A DNA stretch of 64,000 bases. Source: Bombella sp. ESL0385. Lineage in GTDB: Bacteria; Pseudomonadota; Alphaproteobacteria; Acetobacterales; Acetobacteraceae. Under the pieces are notes generated by a model. That model searched no databases. It saw nothing but the letters and a program-made list of their open reading frames with translations, and was not told the DNA's origin. The DNA lies in the NCBI RefSeq assembly GCF_009725755.1, contig NZ_WNIJ01000001.1, positions 248,001-312,000 of the forward strand. Direction: 5' to 3'. Position 1 is the stretch's first letter, and each line of letters begins with the position of its first letter. The position numbers were made by a program, and so were the translations under genes. Of the stretch, positions 7,502 through 15,685 are shown in pieces.

Positions 7502-9754
7502 ATGGCAGAACAACGCCTCTCCCCCCATAGCAGGAGACGGGAAGCCGGTCATCGTCTTTCCGTCCTTGTGCCGCGTCCTTTTGCGGGGCCGCTGGATTAT
7601 AAGTTCGATACGCCTTTGGCACCGGGCACGGTGGTGCGCGTCCCCTTGGGGCGGCAGGAGATCGTAGGCTGTGTGTGGGAGGCCGAGCCAACACATTTGC
7701 CGGTGGACCTTCGCCCGCCACGCTCTAGCCGGCATGTGGCGTTTGGCTCTTTACGCGCGATTATTAGCGTGGAGACGCACGTCCCCGCCTTACCAGAGAC
7801 GTTACGGCATTTTATCGATTGGGTAGCTGCTTATGGGCTGAGTGCGCCGGGTATGGTGCTCGCCATTGCGCTGCGCGTACCTGCCCAAGGGGGAGGGATG
7901 AAGCCGATGCTTGGTTGGGCCCGTAAAGCTGGTCCCTTGCCAGAGTCTTTACGGCTTACCCCCGCGCGTAACGCGGTTTTAGCCGCGTTGGAGGCTCATG
8001 GCCCGGCCAGTACAGCGGCATTAAGCACGCAAAGTGGGGCGAGCGCGGCGGTGATTCGTGGCTTAGCACATGCCGGTGTGCTGGAGGAGAGCGTGCTGGA
8101 AGGCTCCCCCATGAGTGCCACGCCGCCTGAGCCTGATTACGCCCCGCCCACTTTATCAGCCGAGCAAGCTGAGGCTGCTCATGCTTTGATAGAAGCAGTG
8201 GAGGAACGCGCTTTTAATGTGACCTTGCTAGAGGGGGTAACGGGCTCTGGCAAAACGGAAGTGTATTTCGAGGCTGTGGCGGCGGCTCTGCGGCAAGGGC
8301 GGCAAGTGCTGGTTTTGGTGCCAGAGATTGCCCTAACAACCCAATGGACGGAGCGTTTTGCCAAGCGTTTCGGCACTATTCCGGCGATTTGGCATTCCGA
8401 TTTAGGGCAGAAAGCCCGGCGGGAGACATGGCGTGCGGTGGCAGATGGGCAGCAGCGCGTGGTTGTGGGTGCGCGCTCGGCCCTGTTTCTTCCCTTTGCT
8501 GCGTTAGGGCTTGTTGTGGTCGATGAAGAGCATGAGAGCACCTATAAGCAGGAGGAAGGGGTGCTGTATCATGGGCGGGATATGGCCATTGTGCGAGCGC
8601 GCCTTGCCGGGGCTGCGGCGATTTTGGTTTCAGCAACGCCCTCTATGGAAACATTAGTGAATGTACAGAAGGGCCGCTTCCGTCATGAGGTGCTCGAATC
8701 GCGGCACGGGCCAGCCTGTATGCCAGAGATTAGCCTGATTGATATGTGTGACCACGGGCCGGAGCGTGGCTTGTTCCTCTCCCCTTTATTATGTGAAAGC
8801 ATTGAGGATGGCATGAAGGCGGGGGAGCAAAGCATGTTGTTCCTCAACCGGCGTGGCTATGCCCCGCTGACTTTATGCCGGGCTTGTGGGCATCGCATCC
8901 AGTGCCCGCATTGTGCGGCATGGATGGTGGAGCATCGGCGGCGGCGGATTTTAGCGTGCCATCATTGCGACTATACCCAACCTCTAATGAAAGCCTGCCC
9001 CGCTTGTGAGGCGGAAGATAGCCTCGTGCCCATTGGCCCGGGGATAGAGCGGATTCATGAGGAGGTACAAGCGCGCTTCCCGGAGGCCCGGTTGCTGGTT
9101 ATGGCCTCTGATACCTTAACCTCTCCCGCTGCGATGGAGGAGGCAGTCCGTAAAATCGCCCAAAAGGAGGTGGACCTCATCATCGGGACGCAAATTGTCG
9201 CGAAGGGCTGGCACTTCCCCGACCTCACCCTTGTAGGGGTTGTGGATGCGGACCTTGGCCTAGGCGGGGGGGATTTACGAGCGGCTGAACGGACGATGCA
9301 GCTTCTTCATCAAGTGGCAGGGCGGGCAGGGCGTGGCTCAAAACCCGGCCGTGTGATGCTGCAAAGCTATGTGGGGGATCACCCCGTTATGCAGGCTCTT
9401 ATAGAGAATGACTTTATCCGTTTTATGGAGCAAGAGGCTGCCCAACGCCGCCCCGGTTTTTGGCCTCCCTATGGGCGGTTAGCAGCTGTGATTGTCAGTG
9501 CTCCTAAGGAGACGCATGCCGAGGCCCTTGCTCGCCATCTAGCCCTTAATGGCCCGCATGGGGAGGGGATGGAGATTTTAGGCCCGGCCCCTGCACCTTT
9601 AGCGTTGCTACGCGGGCGGTATCGCTTCCGCCTCCTTTTGCGAACACGGCGTGACATCGCCCTCCAACCCGTTTTGCGTCATTGGCTCGCAGGGGTGACT
9701 TGCAAGAATGATGCGCGCATTGATGTAGATGTGGACCCGGTATCTTTTATGTAA
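7502..9754 (+). CDS. priA: Primosomal protein N' (replication restart helicase)
   Basis: 3'-5' DNA helicase that reloads the replisome at stalled forks, acting with DnaB (also in this window). The 750-residue product has an N-terminal DNA-binding domain, Walker A GVTGSGKTEVY (about 250), Walker B VVVDEEHE, and the eight-cysteine zinc region (CRACGH, CPHC, CHHCDY, CPAC at about 455-505). The C-terminal helicase motifs include GTQIVAKGWHFPD and QVAGRAGRG. Length is normal. It is divergent from xerC and converges with a TPR gene 9 bases away. Confidence 0.96.
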   Translation: MAEQRLSPHSRRREAGHRLSVLVPRPFAGPLDYKFDTPLAPGTVVRVPLGRQEIVGCVWEAEPTHLPVDLRPPRSSRHVAFGSLRAIISVETHVPALPETLRHFIDWVAAYGLSAPGMVLAIALRVPAQGGGMKPMLGWARKAGPLPESLRLTPARNAVLAALEAHGPASTAALSTQSGASAAVIRGLAHAGVLEESVLEGSPMSATPPEPDYAPPTLSAEQAEAAHALIEAVEERAFNVTLLEGVTGSGKTEVYFEAVAAALRQGRQVLVLVPEIALTTQWTERFAKRFGTIPAIWHSDLGQKARRETWRAVADGQQRVVVGARSALFLPFAALGLVVVDEEHESTYKQEEGVLYHGRDMAIVRARLAGAAAILVSATPSMETLVNVQKGRFRHEVLESRHGPACMPEISLIDMCDHGPERGLFLSPLLCESIEDGMKAGEQSMLFLNRRGYAPLTLCRACGHRIQCPHCAAWMVEHRRRRILACHHCDYTQPLMKACPACEAEDSLVPIGPGIERIHEEVQARFPEARLLVMASDTLTSPAAMEEAVRKIAQKEVDLIIGTQIVAKGWHFPDLTLVGVVDADLGLGGGDLRAAERTMQLLHQVAGRAGRGSKPGRVMLQSYVGDHPVMQALIENDFIRFMEQEAAQRRPGFWPPYGRLAAVIVSAPKETHAEALARHLALNGPHGEGMEILGPAPAPLALLRGRYRFRLLLRTRRDIALQPVLRHWLAGVTCKNDARIDVDVDPVSFM

Positions 9755-9763
9755 GGCGGATGG

Positions 9764-10429
9764 TTAATCCGGTGTGCCGTTTGCGCGTTGCTCTAGCTGT
9801 TGGTAGCGTTTTTGCCCATTGGGGAGGAGCGGGGCATGGGTGAGGGCCTCCGTATAAGCATGGAGGGCCTGATGAGGGTGATGGAGATGCTCTTGCGTGC
9901 GGGCGAGCAAATCCCAGCTTTGAGCATCACCGGGGTCATGCACAAGGGCGACTTGGAGGTCCTCTACCGTGCCGGTGAGGTCATTGCCGATAAAGCGAAT
10001 CGCTGCGCGTTGGCGGCGGAGAAAGGCATTGTCCGGCTGAAGGGTCAAAGCGGCAGAGAGGGCGCGTTCAGCCTCATCCGTATGGCCTTTTTGGATGGCC
10101 TCTTGCGCTTCGCTTAGCAGTAAACGGCCACTATTTTGCACGGTATAGAGGCGTAATGTTTCGGCCTTTTTCATCAAGGCTTGGGCTTTTTGATCGTCTT
10201 GCTCTGTGGCGAGAGCCTGTTCGGTTTGGGTGATTTTCTCTTTTAAGCTGAGGCTATGAGCCTTAGGGGGGGCAGAGGCAGCAGACGTGGGATGAGTCGG
10301 GGCTGCTGCATAGGCGAGCGGGGTAGCTGTAAGGTAAAAAAAAGCCCCCAGCCAGAAGGCAAGAGGCTTCCCCCTCTCATAAGGGGGCAGAGCATGAAGT
10401 ACGCAGCACATCAAGCGGTGCGTCCCCAT
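9764..10429 (-). CDS. Exported TPR-containing protein
   Basis: 221-residue protein with an N-terminal hydrophobic segment (about 22-42, ending AYAA) that looks like a signal peptide. An alanine/glutamine-rich helical part follows, then two or three tetratricopeptide-like units (ALTLQPDNAFLRRQRAAIRF, ALVHDPGDAQSWDLLARTQE). TPRs bind proteins, so this is likely a periplasmic adaptor, partner unknown. The start is uncertain because ATG 10429 has only a weak ribosome site. It lies next to rpmJ on the same strand with an 11-base gap. Confidence 0.65.
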   Translation of the reverse strand: MGTHRLMCCVLHALPPYERGKPLAFWLGAFFYLTATPLAYAAAPTHPTSAASAPPKAHSLSLKEKITQTEQALATEQDDQKAQALMKKAETLRLYTVQNSGRLLLSEAQEAIQKGHTDEAERALSAALTLQPDNAFLRRQRAAIRFIGNDLTGTVEDLQVALVHDPGDAQSWDLLARTQEHLHHPHQALHAYTEALTHAPLLPNGQKRYQQLEQRANGTPD

Positions 10430-10440
10430 AAATCCGTTAC

Positions 10441-10566
10441 TTAGCCCTGACGAGCCTTCATACGCGGATTCTGCTTATTGATGACATAAACGCGGCCACG
10501 GCGGCGAACAACGCGGCAGTTTTTATCACGAATCTTAGCGGATTTCAGGCTATTACGAATCTTCAT
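10441..10566 (-). CDS. rpmJ: 50S ribosomal protein L36
   Basis: 41-residue basic peptide, [14 protein letters not shown] at the start and NPRMKARQG at the end. It is the zinc-free form of L36: only one cysteine (NCRVV) remains where the zinc type has a C4-like site. It has GGGGAG about 11 bases before the ATG, and a CTACCTT/AAGGTAG hairpin in its leader. This single-gene placement away from the main ribosomal operons is common in alphaproteobacteria. Confidence 0.95.
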   Translation of the reverse strand: MKIRNSLKSAKIRDKNCRVVRRRGRVYVINKQNPRMKARQG

Positions 10567-10754
10567 AATGTTCAGGCTCCCCGACCAAAAGATGGGCCTT
10601 TTCTACCTTGTTGTAAGGTAGTGGCTCTCATAATGCAGGGCTAACACGCCCGCGAAACTTGGCGACCGCATAACCTGTAATGGAGGGGTGAGTCAAGGTG
10701 ATGTCGTGCAAAAGCCCCATTTCCCCTTCATGTTTTTCGGATTATGGTAGGGGA

Positions 10755-11216
10755 ATGAGCCAGTTTTCTTTCTTCTCGTCCCGCCGGTCCCGCCTTTTAG
10801 GGGGGCTTTTGAGCCTTGTTTTTATGAGTTCAATGGGGGTGGCATGGGCTGATGGCTCTGCCCGCACGGATGATGATGACCCCGCAGTGAATGAAAAAGG
10901 CGTGGTCGTGAATAACATCCTCGCCGTTTTGCGCGACCATACGCGTGTCGTCAGCACAGCTTGTGTGAATAATCTGCATGAGATGCGAAAGGTGCAAAAG
11001 CAGCTTGATGTTGAGGAAACCGCACAACGTAGCTTTGACGTTGGGCTTGTCCGCGATGTTTTGGAATCGGACATGGAGAGCGTGATTAAAAGCTGCGGTA
11101 AAGATGCGCGCACAGCTTGCGGGGAGGGCGTGGGGCAGGGTGATTCCCGGCTAGGTAAGATTTGTTCCCAGCTTGCAGAGATGGATATGGATAGCGAGGG
11201 GGATGACCTCCAATAA
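10755..11216 (+). CDS. Small secreted protein of unknown function
   Basis: 153 residues. The N-terminus, with charged FSSRRSRLL and hydrophobic GGLLSLVFMSS ending AWA, is a convincing signal peptide. The mature part is acidic and holds four cysteines (STACVNN, KSCGKD, TACGEG, KICSQ), which suggests two periplasmic disulfides. An acidic stretch RTDDDD follows the cleavage site. I do not recognise the family. The start is uncertain: ATG 10755 has AGGGG almost touching it, while GTG 10698 or ATG 10701 with GGAGGGG upstream would add 18-19 residues. It converges with the oligopeptidase gene. Confidence 0.6.
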   Translation: MSQFSFFSSRRSRLLGGLLSLVFMSSMGVAWADGSARTDDDDPAVNEKGVVVNNILAVLRDHTRVVSTACVNNLHEMRKVQKQLDVEETAQRSFDVGLVRDVLESDMESVIKSCGKDARTACGEGVGQGDSRLGKICSQLAEMDMDSEGDDLQ

Positions 11217-11242
11217 GGCTCTTCCCCGCTTTAATGGAGGGG

Positions 11243-13390
11243 TTATGCGTTAGCGCGTTGGAGGCTCCATAGTGCGAAGGCTTGCACGAGGGCGACTTCC
11301 TTCAAACGTGCAAACCGCCCGGAGGAGCCGCCATGGCCTGCCTCCATATTGATATGACAGAGGAAAGGCCCGCCCTTGGCTTCCTCTCGCAAACGGGCAA
11401 TCCATTTTGCTGGCTCCCAATAGGTGACGCGTGGGTCAGATAAACCCCCCATCGCCAGAATCGCCGGATAGGGGACAGGCCGGATGTTATCGTAAGGGGA
11501 ATAGCTGGCGATGAGATCGTAAGCCTCTGGGTCGGTGAGAGGATTACCCCATTCTGGCCATTCCGGCGGGGTGAGGGGGAGGGAGATGTCCGACATTGTG
11601 TTGAGCATATCCACAAAGGGCACTTGGGCCGCAATCCCGGCAAAAAGCTCCGGGGCCATATTGGCAATCGCCCCCATAAGCAGCCCCCCAGCAGAGCCCC
11701 CATGGGCGACAATGCGGCGTGGTGCGGTATAGCCTTCATCAATCAAATAATGAGCAGAGCTGATGAAGTCGGTAAAGCTGTTGGTCTTTTTGGTGGCTCG
11801 CCCGTCTAGGAACCACCCCCATCCTTTCTCACTGCCACCACGCACATGGGCTATAGCGTAAATGACCCCACGATCCACCAAGCTTAGCGCAGTGGTGGAG
11901 AAGCTGGCCTCCATAGAGATACCATAAGAGCCATAGCCATAGAGCAACATGGGGTTCTTCCCATTTAGCTCCGTGCTTTTTTTCATCAAGAGGGTGATGG
12001 GGACCAACGCGCCATCTTGTGCTTTAGCAAAAAGGCGGCGTGTCTCATAAGCGGCAGGGTCATGCCCGGAGGGGACCTCCCGCACTTTGCGGAGGGTCTT
12101 TTGCCCCGTCTGCATATCGTAATCATACCAATGGGCCGGTGTGGTGGGGGATTGGTAAATATAACGCAGAATGGGCACGTCATATTCCAACACCCCGAGG
12201 AGGCTGAGCGTATAGGCTGGCTCATCCATGCTGATACGGCGTGCATGGGTGCGAATCGCCCCTTTATCAGCATCCTTATGGTCAAGGATGAAGATTTCCG
12301 TATTGCCATTGCGCCGTTCTATCCAAGCGAGATGCTCGCGCCCTGTACTAACACCGAGGAGGAAATGGCCTTCCTCATAAGGGAGGAAGTTCCGCCAATG
12401 GCTCCGGTCTGGCGTAGCTTCTGGTGCGGTCATGAGCTTGAAATCAACCGCTCCCCCTGCATTGGTGAGGATGATAAAACGGTCATTCCAATGGGTGAGG
12501 CTATAGCGTTCTCCCCGCACGAGGGGGGCGGCTAATTTTGGAGGGGCTGTTGGCTCCGCTGCGGGGATGAGGAGGGTCTCATTCGTATCATGGTCCCCGC
12601 GCTCGATGATAATCCATGCGCGGGAGGCACTTACCCCAATGCTGAGGAAGAAACCGGGGTCGGTCTCATCAAAGACGAGCGTATCATCCCCCCCACGCAG
12701 GGGGCGGCGATAAATACGGGAGGGGCGGCCATTATCATCGCGGTAAATCCAAAAGAGATATTGGCTATCTGGCGAAAGGGTGAAGCTGCCGGTACAGCTC
12801 TCCACCGCCGGGGCGCAGAGTGTCCCTGTGGAGAGGTCTTTGACCTGAATGCGATAGACCTCCGAGCCTTGTACATCCTCAGCATAGACGTAATAGCGGT
12901 GGTCTTCGGTATGGGCAGCTTGGGCGAGGCTGTAGAAGCTATGTTGAGCGGCAAGCTTGTTGACATCAAGGAGAATCTCTTCCGGCCCATCGGCCTCGTT
13001 AGTGCCAGCTTTGCGGGGGCGGCGGATATGGAGGGGATATTGGGCGTCTTTCTCAAAACGTAAGCTATATAGCCACGGGCCAGAGGGGAGCGGGACGGAT
13101 TCTTCAGCAGGAGGAATCCGGCCGACCATCTCTTTAAAGAGGGCCTCTTGTAAGGGGACGGTCTCGGCCAGCATGGCCTTTGTATAGGCGTTTTCGTGCT
13201 CTAAATGGGTGCGGATATCATCGCGTAGAATGGAAGGGTCTCTTAAGACCTTCTGCCAGTTTTCATCTTTCATCCACGCGTAGGAATCCGTGCGGGTGCG
13301 GCCAAGCTGTTCCAGCACGATGGGGTTGCGCCGGGCGATGGGGGCCTTGGGCGTGGCGGTGGGAGCGGGGGTATGTGTATGTGCAGTCAT
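11243..13390 (-). CDS. ptrB: Oligopeptidase B (S9 family serine peptidase)
   Basis: Cytosolic serine peptidase cutting after basic residues in short peptides. The 715-residue product has an N-terminal beta-propeller (about 70-420) and a C-terminal alpha/beta-hydrolase domain with the nucleophile in GGSAGGLLMG and the upstream AHVRGGSEKGWGW segment. The catalytic His is likely MEAGHGGSSGR near the end. Length fits the family. Its ATG overlaps the pabC stop (ATGA), tying it to the pabB-pabC transcript, an odd partner for p-aminobenzoate genes. Confidence 0.92.
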   Translation of the reverse strand: MTAHTHTPAPTATPKAPIARRNPIVLEQLGRTRTDSYAWMKDENWQKVLRDPSILRDDIRTHLEHENAYTKAMLAETVPLQEALFKEMVGRIPPAEESVPLPSGPWLYSLRFEKDAQYPLHIRRPRKAGTNEADGPEEILLDVNKLAAQHSFYSLAQAAHTEDHRYYVYAEDVQGSEVYRIQVKDLSTGTLCAPAVESCTGSFTLSPDSQYLFWIYRDDNGRPSRIYRRPLRGGDDTLVFDETDPGFFLSIGVSASRAWIIIERGDHDTNETLLIPAAEPTAPPKLAAPLVRGERYSLTHWNDRFIILTNAGGAVDFKLMTAPEATPDRSHWRNFLPYEEGHFLLGVSTGREHLAWIERRNGNTEIFILDHKDADKGAIRTHARRISMDEPAYTLSLLGVLEYDVPILRYIYQSPTTPAHWYDYDMQTGQKTLRKVREVPSGHDPAAYETRRLFAKAQDGALVPITLLMKKSTELNGKNPMLLYGYGSYGISMEASFSTTALSLVDRGVIYAIAHVRGGSEKGWGWFLDGRATKKTNSFTDFISSAHYLIDEGYTAPRRIVAHGGSAGGLLMGAIANMAPELFAGIAAQVPFVDMLNTMSDISLPLTPPEWPEWGNPLTDPEAYDLIASYSPYDNIRPVPYPAILAMGGLSDPRVTYWEPAKWIARLREEAKGGPFLCHINMEAGHGGSSGRFARLKEVALVQAFALWSLQRANA

Positions 13391-14250
13391 GAGGCAGATG
13401 TGGCTGTTTGGGTGGGGGGATTCAAGATGGGATGGTCATAGAGGATGCGCCGTAACTCTGCGCTGCGCTCTGGCTGAGGTGGCAGCGCATGTTCCCCAAT
13501 CGCGGCAATCGGGGTGAGGTTAAGGGCCGTGGCCAGCCATGCCCCTTGCAGAAGGGGAATGTCATTGCTGCTCAAAAGCTGTTCTTCACATATCCCAGCG
13601 GCGAGCAATCGTGCGCGCGTAATACCAGGGAGGATGCCGGTGGAGAGGGGAGGTGTTACTAATCGTCCGTCTATCAAAGCTAGGAAGCTTGCCGCAGTGG
13701 CTTCGGTAATGGAGCCTTCATGGGTGAGCCAAAGCGCATCATCTGCCCCATGGTCTTGGGCTTCTAAACGGGCGAGGATGGCCGGTAATGCATTGAGTGA
13801 TTTCACCCGATTCAACATAGAGTGAGGGTCCCGCCGCTGCGTGCTGATATGCAGGCGGATAGGCTGGGGTGGGTGTTGCAGTGGTGGGGCGGTTGTGATG
13901 AGCAAGGTCGGGTTTGGGTGAGCTGGTGGGGCTAAGCCCCGCGGGCCGGGGCCGCGTGTGAGCGTCAAGCGCACAGAGCCATGAGTGAGGTGGTTGGCCT
14001 CTATAAGTTGGTGGAGTGCCCTCTCAATAAGGGTGCGCTGAGGTGTGGGGATGTGCAATAGGTGGCAGCCTTCTTCTAGCCGGGTGAGGTGAGCCTCTAG
14101 TAAAGGCACGCGGTGATTATAAAGCTGCATGGTCTCAAAGAGCCCATCACCGAGGAGGTAGCCTCTGTCTTGGGCCATAATGGCCGGTTGGTCCGCTGGG
14201 TGGAGCGTGTCATTCAGCCAGAGATAAGGGGGGATGACCTTATGAGCCAT
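13387..14250 (-). CDS. pabC: Aminodeoxychorismate lyase
   Basis: PLP fold-type IV enzyme releasing pyruvate from 4-amino-4-deoxychorismate to give p-aminobenzoate. The 287-residue product has the early GYLLGDGLFETM motif, the RVKSLN segment with the PLP lysine, and the distal EATAASF and LPGITRARLL motifs. Branched-chain aminotransferases share the fold, but the position behind pabB (11-base overlap) supports PabC. The product feeds FolP at the left of the window. Confidence 0.88.
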   Translation of the reverse strand: MAHKVIPPYLWLNDTLHPADQPAIMAQDRGYLLGDGLFETMQLYNHRVPLLEAHLTRLEEGCHLLHIPTPQRTLIERALHQLIEANHLTHGSVRLTLTRGPGPRGLAPPAHPNPTLLITTAPPLQHPPQPIRLHISTQRRDPHSMLNRVKSLNALPAILARLEAQDHGADDALWLTHEGSITEATAASFLALIDGRLVTPPLSTGILPGITRARLLAAGICEEQLLSSNDIPLLQGAWLATALNLTPIAAIGEHALPPQPERSAELRRILYDHPILNPPTQTATSAS

Positions 14251-15574
14251 AATGGCGAAGCACCTTTAAAAGAGGCGCGGCTTTGAGGCACATTTCCTCA
14301 TATTCGCGCTCTGGGTGGGAGGGATATGTGATGCCCCCACCAGCCCCGATGGCAAGGGTCTTGGCTGTTACGCTGATACTGCGGATGATAACGGCACTAT
14401 CAAGCGTGCCATCCCATCCGAGGCGGAAAAGCGTCCCACAATAGGCCCCGCGTGCGGAGGTCTCGACCTCATCAATAATCTCCATAGCCCGATATTTTGG
14501 GGCCCCGGTGACGGAGCCGGGCGGTATTGTGGCGGCGAGGAGGTCCGCTGCATCTAACCCCGGTCTGAGCCGCCCTTGCACGCTAGAGACAAGATGATGC
14601 ACATGGGCAAATGCCTCGACTGCAAAAAGCTGCGGCACGGTGACGCTGCCAAGCTGGCAGACTTGCCCAATATCATGGCGCATTAGGTCGGTAATCATGA
14701 GGTTTTCCGCCCGCTCTTTCTCATCATGGCGGAGAGCCTCTTTGAACGCGTCATTCTGTTGTGGGTCTGGGCTGATGGGGCAGGTGCCTTTAATGGGCCG
14801 TGTCTCAATCATGCCCTCGGCATCAAGGGCGATAAACCGCTCAACTGAGGCACTGAGCAGCGTAAAATCCGGTGTATGAAACCACGCCCCAAAGGGGGCA
14901 GGGCACTGGGTGCGGAGTTGCTCATATAAAAGTGGGAGGTCCAACCCTGCGGGGCGGTCAGCATACCAGCGCATAGTGAGGTTCGCTTGGAAGATATCGC
15001 CGGCTGCGATGTAACGCCGCATAGTTTGTACAGCCTCTTGCCAGTGTGAGGCATTTTGCGTGGCATGAGGGGTGAGATGTGGTGTTAGGGTGGGTTTATG
15101 CGTTGGGGTGGGCATAGCGGGGGGAGGGAGCCCCTCCGCGCTGACCCACCATAATTTTTGCGCGCGCCGGTCAAAGAGGAAGAAATCCCGGCAGGCAAGG
15201 GCTGTTAAGGCGGGGCATTCTGTTTGATGGCGGGAGGTTAGACCTGCATAGCGCATACCCGCCTCATAGCTGAGCATACCAATCACCCCACCCAGAAAGG
15301 GCAGAGCGTCATCCATAGGCTCTAACGGTGTAGCGGGGGCATGAGTGGTGAGGAACTGGCGTAATGTTTGGGGAAACTGGTGTATCTCTGCCAAAGGCAG
15401 GGTGAGATGAGCCACCGGGCGGGGGCAAAGCAAGCTCCAACGATGGCGGTCTTGTGTGGCAGGGCCGCCACTATCGAGAAAAACGGAATGTTCTGTCGTG
15501 CGGCAGAGGGGGAAAAATGCCGCAGGCGGCTGCCATGGGAGGGGTGTGATAAAGGGGGCAGCAGGGTGGCTCAT
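14240..15574 (-). CDS. pabB: Aminodeoxychorismate synthase component I
   Basis: Makes 4-amino-4-deoxychorismate from chorismate and ammonia. The 444-residue product has the chorismate-binding core: ETRPIKGTCP with the PIKGT lysine that marks PabB over anthranilate synthase (which has PIAGT), then GSVTGAPKYRAMEII, ARGAYCGT and AGGGI. No fused glutamine amidotransferase is seen, so a PabA must be elsewhere. First gene of pabB-pabC-ptrB, divergent from gyrA across 111 bases. Confidence 0.93.
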   Translation of the reverse strand: MSHPAAPFITPLPWQPPAAFFPLCRTTEHSVFLDSGGPATQDRHRWSLLCPRPVAHLTLPLAEIHQFPQTLRQFLTTHAPATPLEPMDDALPFLGGVIGMLSYEAGMRYAGLTSRHQTECPALTALACRDFFLFDRRAQKLWWVSAEGLPPPAMPTPTHKPTLTPHLTPHATQNASHWQEAVQTMRRYIAAGDIFQANLTMRWYADRPAGLDLPLLYEQLRTQCPAPFGAWFHTPDFTLLSASVERFIALDAEGMIETRPIKGTCPISPDPQQNDAFKEALRHDEKERAENLMITDLMRHDIGQVCQLGSVTVPQLFAVEAFAHVHHLVSSVQGRLRPGLDAADLLAATIPPGSVTGAPKYRAMEIIDEVETSARGAYCGTLFRLGWDGTLDSAVIIRSISVTAKTLAIGAGGGITYPSHPEREYEEMCLKAAPLLKVLRHYGS

Positions 15575-15685
15575 AAGGGTAAAAAGAGCGCGATAAAAGA
15601 GGATGGACGGAACAAACTAGGAACTCTCGGTAGAATAGGCTATGCTAGGGACCCTAACCATTTATAGAAAATAGGTTGATTTGTC

